Assembly: GCA_030673085.1 (NCBI GenBank)
Contig: DAOVFE010000016.1
Span: 1 to 13,124, forward strand
Direction: 5' to 3'
Length of the DNA stretch: 13,124 nt
DNA from: Anaerolineales bacterium
GTDB taxonomy: Bacteria; Chloroflexota; Anaerolineae; Anaerolineales; E44-bin32
Part shown: piece by piece, positions 7,242 to 13,124 of the stretch
How positions within the stretch are numbered: the first letter of the stretch is position 1
How the letters are laid out: every line of letters starts with the position of its first letter
Program-made: the position numbers and the translations under genes
Notes under the pieces: generated by a model
Told to the model about the DNA's origin: nothing
The model's database searches: none
Seen by the model: the letters and a program-made list of their open reading frames with translations, nothing else

Positions 7242-7472
7242 CTAACCGGCGAAAGTCACGTTGAGAATGGCGAGTAGAAAGAATGTAAAGCTTAGGCCGA
7301 TGGTCACATTAAACAATAGTTTTTCGACTCCGCGTCGGACATGATAACCACTGCCGCCGCCAAAGTCACCACCGCCAAGCCCGCCAAGCCCTGCGCCACG
7401 GTTTTGTAAAATAATCACTGCTATCAACGCAATGGATATAACAATCATTGCCAAGTCTAGATAGAATTCCAC
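7242..7472 (-). CDS. secG: Protein translocase subunit SecG
   Basis: SecG is the small membrane subunit of the SecYEG translocon and eases SecA-driven export. The 76-residue product has the classic layout: transmembrane segment 1 (about 5-22), the conserved ILQNRGAGLGG turn, a glycine-rich loop (26-42), then transmembrane segment 2 (about 51-71). Length matches the family. The start is GTG with a perfect AGGAGG at 7482-7487, nine bases upstream; an ATG just before it is out of frame. The stop is followed after four bases by the solute-binding protein gene, so the two form an operon behind a well-formed promoter at 7506-7534. Confidence 0.95.
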   Translation of the reverse strand: MEFYLDLAMIVISIALIAVIILQNRGAGLGGLGGGDFGGGSGYHVRRGVEKLLFNVTIGLSFTFFLLAILNVTFAG

Positions 7473-7505
7473 GAATCATAACCTCCTAATTCAATAAGCG
7501 GACGG

Positions 7506-7534
7506 ATTATAGCAGAACCCAATTGCTCGTTCAA
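7506..7534 (-). promoter_or_regulatory. secG promoter
   Basis: On the - strand TTGAAC (7529-7534) and TATAAT (7506-7511) are 17 bases apart, and the -10 is preceded by TGC, making it an extended -10 as well. It lies wholly in the prfB-secG gap. Transcription should start near 7499, with AGGAGG inside the leader. Confidence 0.75.
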
Positions 7535-7542
7535 GCCATAGA

Positions 7543-8635
7543 TTAATGTAATTGTCCAATTGACGCTCGAAGAAAGGCTTCAATGAAGCCCTCCAATTCG
7601 CCATCAAGAACTGCTGATATATTTCCGACCTCATATCCAGTCCGGTGATCTTTAATCATTTGGTAAGGGTGCAATATGTAGGATCGGATTTGGCTTCCCC
7701 ATTCAGCTGAGACATGTGCTCCTTTAAGCTTCGCCAATTCAGCTTCTTGTTCTTGCCGTTTCAAATCCTCTAAACGGGCTTTTAATACCCGCATTGCGTT
7801 GGATTTATTTTGAGTTTGTGAGCGCTCGTTTTGACAGGTTACAACGATGCCAGTTGGAAGGTGTGTGATCCTTATCGCGGTTTCATTCTTTTGAACATTT
7901 TGACCGCCGGCTCCTGCCGAGCGGTATGTGTCGATACGTAAGTCATCTGGCTTGATTTCGATTCCTTCATCCGATTTCATCTGAGGGTATACCTCAACCA
8001 GTGCAAACGAAGTATGGCGGCGATGTGCCGAATCAAACGGCGAAAGCCGGACAAGACGATGGACACCTTTTTCAGAGCGCAGATTTCCGTAGGCATAGGA
8101 GCCGTTTATTGCTATTATTACCCGCTTAATGCCTGCCCCTTCACCTTCACTTTGATCTAGAACTTCAGTTTTAAAGTCACGCCGTTCCGCCCAACGCAAA
8201 TACATCCTTTCCAGCATCTGAGCCCAATCCTGTGAATCTGTACCGCCAGCGCCCGAATGGATTGACAGGATTGCATCATTCTCGTCATAATGACCAGAAA
8301 AAAGTGCGCTTGTCTCGCGGAGATCAAGTTCGGCTGTAATTTCTGATACTTCTTTTTCAATTTCTTCGCTTAGATTATCATCCTCTAGGGAAGCTAATTC
8401 AATTGCATCGTTAATACGCTGCTCTAGTAATTCCCATTCATGAAGTTCACGTTGCAGATGCGCTAGCCGCCTCATTGTTTCCTGGGCTTGAGCAGGGTTA
8501 TCCCAGATGGAAGGATCCTTTGCTTTGCTTTCCAGCAAATGGAGCTGTTTTTCGCGTGATGCTAAGTCAAAGACGCACCATGAGTTTCTGGATTCGGGAG
8601 CGTTCTTTTTCAAGATGGGAGGTAAGATTTTCCAT
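7543..8635 (-). CDS. prfB: Peptide chain release factor 2, with programmed +1 frameshift
   Basis: RF2 recognises UGA and UAA stop codons and triggers peptide release. The gene is in two frames. Frame one starts at ATG 8633-8635 (GGTGAT site at 8641-8646) and encodes 22 residues ending MVRL, then meets an in-frame TGA at 8567-8569. A +1 slip on CTTTGAC moves reading to GAC (8566-8568), and the second frame runs to 7543, giving about 363 residues, the normal RF2 length. An ATG at 8613 in the second frame gives a residue-356 product with an unrelated start and should not be used. RF2 markers are the SPF anticodon-like tripeptide (about 198-200) and the catalytic GGQ (about 243-245). The gene follows ftsY by 86 bases with no obvious terminator between. 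Confidence 0.95.
8566..8581 (-). promoter_or_regulatory. prfB: prfB programmed +1 frameshift site
   Basis: The - strand reads ATG GTG CGT CTT TGA C. CTT TGA C is the invariant slippery site, where the tRNA on CTT shifts to TTT and reading resumes at GAC. In E. coli the stimulatory Shine-Dalgarno-like element is AGGGGG three bases before CTT; here that place holds ATGGTG, of which GGTG can pair with the CACC of the 16S rRNA 3' end. Slow UGA reading when RF2 is scarce promotes the shift, so RF2 controls its own synthesis (established for the family). Confidence 0.93.
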
Positions 8636-8721
8636 TGTCAATCACCATTGTAAGAGCATAAAAAATATTGTATCTGATATATTTAACTCATCTCTGCAAG
8701 CACGTAGATTCATTCAGATAG

Positions 8722-9627
8722 TCAATTTACCTCAAGTAAACCATCGACATAAGCTTCTGGCTCGAAGGGAGCAATATCCTCTAAATGTTCACCCAGGCCC
8801 ACATAAATGATCGGAAGGTTAAGTTCCGCCGTCACTGCAAATCCAACGCCGCCACGTGCGGAACTATCGAGCTTGGCAAGTATTATCCCTTGAATTCCAA
8901 TTTGATCGGCAAATGCTCGCGCCTGGCTCAGGCCATTTTGGCCAGTGGTTGCATCGAGTACCAGGTAGGTCAAATGCGGCGCATGGGGTATAACTTTGCC
9001 TGCAACCCGGCATATCTTTTTTAGCTCGGCCATTAAGTTGTGGCTGGTATGCATGCGACCAGATGTGTCGATAATCAAGGTATCTGCATTTCTTGCCAGA
9101 GCGGCTTGAGCGGCGTCATAGACTACAGCTCCCGGGTCGCTGCCTGGCTGGCCATGAATTACGTCCACATTAAGGCGTTTTCCCCAGGCTTCGAGTTGTT
9201 CTCCTGCTGCGGCTCGGTAGGTGTCGGCTGCAGCCAAGATCACCTTTTTATTCTCCAGTTGGTACTGACGTGCAAGCCGTGCTGCTATAGTGGTTTTTCC
9301 CGAACCGTTTACACCAACTAAGACGATAACCTGTGGAGGTCCACTGTCTATGGCAAATTCGGCTTTGGGGATGCGCTCGATTAGAAGGCGTCGCAAAGCG
9401 TCTTTCAGGTCACTGCCGCATGTAATGCCTTCAGAAGAGGCAATTTGTTGAAGCTCGCCAAGCAGATAGGTTACCGTTTGAATGCCAAGATCAGCCTGGA
9501 CTAAAGTGGATTCGAGCTCGTCCCAATATTCATCGGTCAGATCGGTCTGGCCTAAAAGAGTTGCGAGTCGCCCAAAGGTCGCTCGACGGGTCTGGGCAAG
9601 AGCATCGCGCCAATTTTGTTTCTGCAC
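8722..9627 (-). CDS. ftsY: Signal recognition particle receptor FtsY (NG domains only)
   Basis: FtsY is the membrane-associated SRP receptor GTPase that brings nascent membrane proteins to the Sec translocon with Ffh. The 301-residue product contains the N helical domain (about 1-90) and the G domain: P-loop GVNGSGKTT (105-113), DTYRAAAGEQL (135-145), DTSGR (187-191) and AKLD (251-254) with the SRP-GTPase hallmark SARGGVGF after it. It lacks the acidic N-terminal A domain of E. coli FtsY, as in many bacteria. Two motif positions differ from the usual DTAGR and TKLD. The start is GTG, with no ribosome binding site but a TATAAT seven bases upstream, so the mRNA may be leaderless. prfB lies downstream on the same strand, and secG, its functional partner, beyond that. 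Confidence 0.96.
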   Translation of the reverse strand: MQKQNWRDALAQTRRATFGRLATLLGQTDLTDEYWDELESTLVQADLGIQTVTYLLGELQQIASSEGITCGSDLKDALRRLLIERIPKAEFAIDSGPPQVIVLVGVNGSGKTTIAARLARQYQLENKKVILAAADTYRAAAGEQLEAWGKRLNVDVIHGQPGSDPGAVVYDAAQAALARNADTLIIDTSGRMHTSHNLMAELKKICRVAGKVIPHAPHLTYLVLDATTGQNGLSQARAFADQIGIQGIILAKLDSSARGGVGFAVTAELNLPIIYVGLGEHLEDIAPFEPEAYVDGLLEVN

Positions 9628-9634
9628 GGCTGTA

Positions 9635-9643
9635 ATTATACCA
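9635..9643 (-). promoter_or_regulatory. Extended -10 promoter of ftsY, leaderless arrangement
   Basis: The - strand reads TGGTATAAT, a perfect extended -10. Seven bases separate TATAAT from the GTG start of ftsY, so transcription should start at the start codon. No -35 hexamer is evident; instead a 10-bp palindrome, GGATATATCC (9654-9663), covers that position. Confidence 0.65.
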
Positions 9644-9802
9644 TCGGCTATATGGATATATCCGTGCCGTGCTAAATGGAAGAAGCGTGAAGGCGGCTTC
9701 TGTAGTCATATTTAATGATGCTGTTGAAAAAGTGTAATCATTTCTATAACGCTCTTTTGCAGGCAAATGTGCTTTTCGATATCCTCATTAATGGCAGCAT
9801 GT

Positions 9803-9835
9803 AAAAAAATGCCCGGCTCCAATTTGGCACCGGGC
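9803..9835 (-). terminator. Strong intrinsic terminator after tRNA-Gln
   Basis: On the - strand GCCCGG pairs with CCGGGC (9830-9835 and 9811-9816) around a loop that can itself form CCA/TGG, and the stem is followed after one base by seven T (9803-9809). It lies 26 bases beyond the tRNA 3' end and upstream of the ftsY promoter, so it ends the tRNA transcript and any read-through from gltX. Confidence 0.9.
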
Positions 9836-9860
9836 TACGATTGCTAGAAAAGGCCTAAGG

Positions 9861-9931
9861 CTGGGGGTCGAGGATTCGAACCTCGGCTTACGGATTCAGA
9901 GTCCGCTGTCCTACCACTAGACGAACCCCCA
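9861..9931 (-). tRNA. tRNA-Gln (anticodon CUG)
   Basis: The 71-base cloverleaf has a 7-bp acceptor stem (TGGGGGT with ACCCCCA), a D arm with AGTGGTAGGAC, an anticodon loop CTCTGAA (anticodon CUG, reading CAG glutamine codons), and a T arm with GGTTCGAATCC. The discriminator base is G, as usual for glutamine. The 3' CCA is not fully encoded (CCT follows), so it must be added enzymatically. The gene lies downstream of gltX on the same strand, with its own promoter and terminator. Confidence 0.97.
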
Positions 9932-9943
9932 AGGAACGGGCGC

Positions 9944-9972
9944 ATTGTACCATGCCGGCTGAAGTGTGTCTA
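9944..9972 (-). promoter_or_regulatory. tRNA-Gln promoter
   Basis: TAGACA (9967-9972) and TACAAT (9944-9949) are 17 bases apart on the - strand, and the -10 is extended by TGG. Transcription would begin about 6 bases before the mature tRNA. Confidence 0.78.
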
Positions 9973-10038
9973 TAATACCGGGTCAGAATTTTAAGAAAGG
10001 AAAAGCATCTACGGGCAAATATACTTGAAAAATCTTGG

Positions 10039-11529
10039 CTAAATCTGACGATTTAATATTGCGACAGCCTGTTCAATACGATGCAGTACTTCATCTTTGC
10101 CAATAATCTGCATGCTTTCGATGAGAGGCGGACTTACTCGTTGTCCAGTAATGGCGATCCGTAAGACGCCGAAGAGCTGACCAGCTTTAATCTTCATTTC
10201 GTCGGCGAGATTTCGCAAGCTTTTTTCAACTGCATCATTCTCAAAGCCTGGCAGAGAGGCAATGACTTCACTGGCTTGCCGCGCGGCTTGGGCTGAATCG
10301 GCGGCTGTCATGTTCTTGCCGATCAGTTGCTCCGGGTCAGGTTCGACGGTTTCATTAAAGAAAAAGCCGGCGATCTCAACTGCATCCTCAAGAGTGCGGA
10401 TACGCTCCTGGATCAAGGGGGTGATTCGGCTTAATGTAGTTTCATCTACTGGCAAGCCGGCAGACTTGAAGAATGGCAGAATCCGATGGGTCAGATCGTC
10501 TAATTGTAGAGAACGAATGTAGATTCCATCAAAGTGATCTAACTTGCTGTAGTTAACTGCGGCCGGGCTGGGATTTAGCTTTTCTAGAGAAAATTTCTCA
10601 ATCAGTTCGTCCATTGAGAATATTTCAGTATGATCATCATATGACCATCCCATTAGCGCGATCCAATTATTTACTGCCTCTGGCAAGTATCCAGTTTGTT
10701 TCAGGTCGAGCACATAGACCGATCTGGCGCCGCTCTTGGGATCGATTGCGAACCGTTTGCTTAGTTTCCCTTTTCCGCTGGGGTTGAGGAAGACAGACAG
10801 GTGCACCCAGGTGGGCTGCTCCCATCCAAATGCTTGGTAGATCAGAACGTGCAGTGGGAACGTCGGCAGCCATTCCGAGCCGCGCAGAACATGGGTAATT
10901 TTCATCAAATGGTCGTCCACCATGGCTGCCAAATGATAGACCGGGAGGCCATTCGATTTCAACAGGATGTAGTCGTCAAGAGTTGAATTATCGACTGTTA
11001 TTGGGCCACGAAGAAGGTCGACTGCTGTGGTCTTGCCTTGCTTGGGTGTCTTAAACCGTACGACATAGGACTCGCCCGCGTTGACGCGCTCCTTCGCATC
11101 TATGGGAGAAAGGTCCCGGCAGTGGTCGTCATAACGCGGCGGTTTCTTGAGCTTTTGCTGTTGGTGGCGGACTCGAGCAAGCCGTTCTGGCGAACAGAAG
11201 CAGTAATATGCAAGGCCCTTCTCAAGCAAGATGTTTATATACTTGAGGTAAATATCTGCCCGTTCAGATTGCCGGTATGGTCCATAAGGCCCTCCCTTAT
11301 CGGGGCCTTCATCCCAATCAAGACCGAGCCAGCGGAGGCTGCTGGCTAGCTCCTGCTCAGCGCTAGGATCGAAACGCTTCCGATCGGTATCCTCAATTCG
11401 AAGGATGAATTGCCCGCCGGTCTGCTGGGCGAGGAGATAATTATATAGGGCTGTTCTCGCGCCGCCTATATGAAAGCGGCCGGTGGGAGAGGGGGCAAAT
11501 CGAACACGCACCGGTTTTTTCAAATTCAT
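10039..11529 (-). CDS. gltX: Glutamyl-tRNA synthetase
   Basis: GluRS attaches glutamate to tRNA-Glu and, in bacteria without GlnRS, also to tRNA-Gln for later amidation by GatCAB. The 496-residue class I enzyme has the HIGH-type motif in SPTGRFHIGGART (residues 14-26), ILRIEDTDRKR (42-52), a CFCSPERL segment (110-117) in the zinc-finger-like region, and the KMSKS-type motif KLSKR (255-259) followed by the C-terminal anticodon-binding helices. Length is typical. The ATG is preceded by TGAGGT at 11537-11542. It begins 30 bases after rodA on the same strand and is probably the last protein gene of the minD-minE-rodA transcript. No clear terminator follows it; tRNA-Gln and its strong terminator come next. 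Whether it is discriminating or non-discriminating cannot be read by eye. Confidence 0.96.
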   Translation of the reverse strand: MNLKKPVRVRFAPSPTGRFHIGGARTALYNYLLAQQTGGQFILRIEDTDRKRFDPSAEQELASSLRWLGLDWDEGPDKGGPYGPYRQSERADIYLKYINILLEKGLAYYCFCSPERLARVRHQQQKLKKPPRYDDHCRDLSPIDAKERVNAGESYVVRFKTPKQGKTTAVDLLRGPITVDNSTLDDYILLKSNGLPVYHLAAMVDDHLMKITHVLRGSEWLPTFPLHVLIYQAFGWEQPTWVHLSVFLNPSGKGKLSKRFAIDPKSGARSVYVLDLKQTGYLPEAVNNWIALMGWSYDDHTEIFSMDELIEKFSLEKLNPSPAAVNYSKLDHFDGIYIRSLQLDDLTHRILPFFKSAGLPVDETTLSRITPLIQERIRTLEDAVEIAGFFFNETVEPDPEQLIGKNMTAADSAQAARQASEVIASLPGFENDAVEKSLRNLADEMKIKAGQLFGVLRIAITGQRVSPPLIESMQIIGKDEVLHRIEQAVAILNRQI

Positions 11530-11550
11530 ATAAAGTACCTCACATAGCGA

Positions 11551-11562
11551 TAATCTAGATTA
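11551..11562. repeat. 12-bp perfect palindrome at the rodA-gltX junction
   Basis: TAATCTAGATTA is its own reverse complement and overlaps the rodA stop codon, 22 bases before gltX. It could be an operator-sized site or chance in AT-rich spacer. Confidence 0.4.
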
Positions 11563-12714
11563 GAGTTCGAGCCATTTATGGCGCAGGTTCACACTTTCTA
11601 CAAGACCGATTCCAAGCAGGCTTGTAAAGAGCGAAGATCCTCCATACGATAGAAAAGGCAGTGGTAAGCCTGATACTGGGAACAGGTTTAAGTTCATGCC
11701 GATGTTAAAAAAGCCCTGGAACAGAAGCAAGATGGCTACAGCATAGCAAATCAAAGAACCATAAGTATCCCGAGCAATGCTGGCTGCCCGTAAGCATCGG
11801 AAAATGATGAAGGTGAAAATAGCGATAAACACAACCGTACCGACAAAGCCGAATTCCTCGGCCATTGCTGAAAAAATGAAGTCAGTATGTCGAACCTTCA
11901 GGAAACGGAGCTGCACTTGTGTTCCATGGCCATATCCCTGACCAAACCAACCGCCTGATCCGATCGAAATAAGGGACTGATCAACGTTATAGGCCGCGCC
12001 ATAACGAGCCTCGGTATCTGGGAAGAGGAAATTGGCCACCCGCTGCATCTGATAATATTCCATAAAGAGGAAATCATGTTCTTGCGAGTAGTCAACTATG
12101 AAGTAATGGGCCAAAAGAGGTGCGATGGCGATGAATACTACTACCAAAAGCAGAAGAACGATGCCGAAATATTTCAGTCGCACACCGGAAGCCCATAATA
12201 GTGCAAGCCAAATCACAATAAGCACAATCGCAGTGCTTAAATCGGGTTGGAGAAAAACAAGGCCTGCGGGTAGGGCAATAAGCGCGGCGCTGCGGAGGAG
12301 GACCTTAGGCTGGTTGATTTCGTGTCGATGATTAGCAAGAAAATCTGCCAAGACAAGGATCATCAGGATCTTAGCGACCTCGGATGGTTGGACCGAAACA
12401 ATTACAATATTAAACCAACGCGCTGAGCCAAAGCCGACTGCCCCGGCGATCTGGATCAATCCGAGAAGAGCAACAGTAAATATGTAGAGGGGGCGCGATA
12501 GAGCGGACCAGAAACGATAGTCAATCGCCGCGAATAGGAATAAAACTACTAAACCAAATACGGCATAGATAGCCTGGCGTGGGGCAAGTTCTTCAAGATT
12601 CGGATTTCCGCCAATAGCGGAACGAATCATAGCGATCCCGGCAATGGTCAACACTGAGACAGCTGTTAGCAGCCAGGTATCAAAATGACGCCAGATACGA
12701 GCAGAGTTCCGCAT
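11560..12714 (-). CDS. rodA: SEDS peptidoglycan glycosyltransferase RodA (FtsW/RodA/SpoVE family)
   Basis: RodA polymerises lipid II into glycan strands for wall elongation, working with a class B penicillin-binding protein and MreB. The 384-residue polytopic membrane protein shows SEDS hallmarks: SARWFNI near residue 98, VQPSEVAK (108-115), FLQPDLSTA (154-162), then the large extracellular loop with YNVDQSLISIGSGGWFGQG and RHTDFIFSAMAEEFG (275-289), where Asp278 is the putative catalytic aspartate. The C-terminal motif PLPFLSYGGSS is intact. About ten hydrophobic segments are visible. The RHTDFI form and the operon with minDE favour RodA over FtsW, but the two are hard to separate by eye. 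The ribosome binding site AGGAG (12725-12729) overlaps the minE stop codon, 10 bases before ATG, so the two are coupled. Confidence 0.92.
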   Translation of the reverse strand: MRNSARIWRHFDTWLLTAVSVLTIAGIAMIRSAIGGNPNLEELAPRQAIYAVFGLVVLFLFAAIDYRFWSALSRPLYIFTVALLGLIQIAGAVGFGSARWFNIVIVSVQPSEVAKILMILVLADFLANHRHEINQPKVLLRSAALIALPAGLVFLQPDLSTAIVLIVIWLALLWASGVRLKYFGIVLLLLVVVFIAIAPLLAHYFIVDYSQEHDFLFMEYYQMQRVANFLFPDTEARYGAAYNVDQSLISIGSGGWFGQGYGHGTQVQLRFLKVRHTDFIFSAMAEEFGFVGTVVFIAIFTFIIFRCLRAASIARDTYGSLICYAVAILLLFQGFFNIGMNLNLFPVSGLPLPFLSYGGSSLFTSLLGIGLVESVNLRHKWLEL

Positions 12715-12727
12715 TGAGATTTCGCTC

Positions 12728-12991
12728 CTAAAGCCGACGATATTGACGTGCGGCCAAGGGGATGTTAGCGACCAAACGTTGCTGATCGCGGCTTTCCGTT
12801 AACGAAATTTCGGCGGCGCTTTTATCTATTTCTATATAGCGCGAAATCACTTCGATAATCTCGTCTTTTAGCGCTTCAAGTTTGCCAGGTGAAAGATCTG
12901 TGCGGTCATGAATAAGCACAAACTGAAGCCTTTCCTTGGCACGGCTAGCAGAATTGCGATTGCTGCCGCGCAGACGCTTAAAGAAACTCAT
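12728..12991 (-). CDS. minE: Cell division topological specificity factor MinE
   Basis: MinE stimulates the MinD ATPase and drives Min oscillation so that the division ring forms at mid-cell. The 87-residue product has an N-terminal amphipathic, basic segment (SFFKRLRGS), the conserved anti-MinCD helix (ASRAKERLQFVLIHDR, starting near residue 15), and the C-terminal topological domain (EIIEVISRYIEID and LVANIPL). Length is typical. I place the start at the ATG 12989-12991, which has GGAGG at 12998-13002 and whose A is the last base of the minD TGA stop (TGATG overlap); a TTG one codon upstream is too close to the ribosome binding site. It lies in a minD-minE-rodA operon. Confidence 0.95.
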   Translation of the reverse strand: MSFFKRLRGSNRNSASRAKERLQFVLIHDRTDLSPGKLEALKDEIIEVISRYIEIDKSAAEISLTESRDQQRLVANIPLAARQYRRL

Positions 12992-13124
12992 CAATCGCCT
13001 CCAGAGCGAACTAACCGTGCAATTCGGTTAATGAAACCCTTTTTACTTTGTAAATCATTAAAGGGAACCTCTTCCCCTAACAATCGATGGGCAATATTTC
13101 GGAAGGCTTTTCCGGCCTGACACC
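12991..13124 (-). CDS. minD: Septum site-determining protein MinD, C-terminal end (partial)
   Basis: The last 43 residues of a gene that enters from the right edge are visible, ending at TGA 12991-12993. The sequence reads AGKAFRNIAHRLLGEEVPF, then a basic amphipathic tail with KKGFINRIARLV and SGGD. The AxRNIAxRLLGEEVPF region and the basic amphipathic membrane-targeting tail are typical of MinD, and minE follows with a one-base overlap, which supports it strongly. MinD is the ATPase that places MinC and MinE on the membrane. The ATPase motifs lie outside the window. Confidence 0.9.
   Translation of the reverse strand, partial: CQAGKAFRNIAHRLLGEEVPFNDLQSKKGFINRIARLVRSGGD

Noticed and set aside
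8566..8613. prfB starting at the ATG at 8613
   Set aside because: The first 15 residues of that frame do not resemble RF2, whereas the upstream ATG at 8635 plus the CTT TGA C shift gives the expected N terminus and length.
8475..8810. 111-codon + strand frame opposite prfB and ftsY, and similar antisense frames (588-911, 6631-6972, 11038-11349)
   Set aside because: All lie over well-supported genes on the other strand or in another frame, with no ribosome binding site or recognisable protein features.
9681..9701. AGAAGC/GCTTCT hairpin upstream of ftsY
   Set aside because: Six pairs with no T run on either strand; the real terminator is at 9803-9835, so this is probably chance.
9721..9733. 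CTGTTGAAAAAGT as an insertion sequence end
   Set aside because: The string resembles terminal repeats of some insertion sequences, but there is no partner repeat, transposase fragment or target duplication nearby.
9982..10049. GTCAGA...TCTGAC inverted repeat near the gltX end as a terminator
   Set aside because: The loop is over 50 bases, one arm lies inside the gltX coding region and no T run follows.
12992..12994. TTG as minE start
   Set aside because: It is only three bases from GGAGG, while the next codon is ATG at good spacing and overlaps the minD stop.

Overview
This window looks like an ordinary housekeeping stretch of a bacterial chromosome, most likely from the phylum Chloroflexota (an Anaerolineae-like lineage). 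That assignment is inference. It rests on threonine/proline-rich extracytoplasmic linkers and tails (TPTPIPT, SPSQTPTP), the combination of minDE with rodA and gltX, and the ssb-rpsR-parvulin order. No phage, transposase, CRISPR or defence gene is visible. Start codons are often not ATG (GTG, TTG), and many ribosome binding sites are AGGTG or GGTGAT, which match the usual 16S 3' end.

Layout. Positions 1-4428 are read on the + strand: the tail of a gene that is probably rpsF, then ssb, rpsR, a membrane-anchored parvulin-type peptidyl-prolyl isomerase, a terminator-like hairpin, and a full-length bifunctional rel (ppGpp synthetase/hydrolase) with its own promoter. Positions 4429-4698 are a noncoding convergent junction rich in hairpins, with a terminator-like stem at 4594-4623. 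Everything from 4699 to 13124 is on the - strand. In order of transcription (right to left) it is: the end of minD, minE, rodA, gltX, tRNA-Gln(CUG) with its own promoter and a strong terminator, ftsY, prfB (expressed through a programmed +1 frameshift), secG, a family 5 solute-binding protein, and a two-domain S1 RNA-binding protein.

How the genes fit together. Most serve protein synthesis and export: S18, the S1-domain protein, RF2, GluRS and tRNA-Gln, Rel (stringent response), FtsY (SRP receptor), SecG (translocon) and an extracytoplasmic foldase. The minD-minE-rodA set acts in cell division placement and wall elongation, and gltX appears to be co-transcribed with it. Several promoters on the - strand are of the extended -10 type (TGnTATAAT). 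For ftsY, and perhaps rel, the predicted transcription start falls at or next to the start codon, suggesting leaderless or nearly leaderless mRNAs.

The points most worth a second look are the prfB frameshift site with a non-canonical stimulator, the structured junction after rel, the nested inverted repeats between ssb and rpsR, the leaderless candidates, and the orphan solute-binding protein tied to secG. I found no convincing new multi-gene system.
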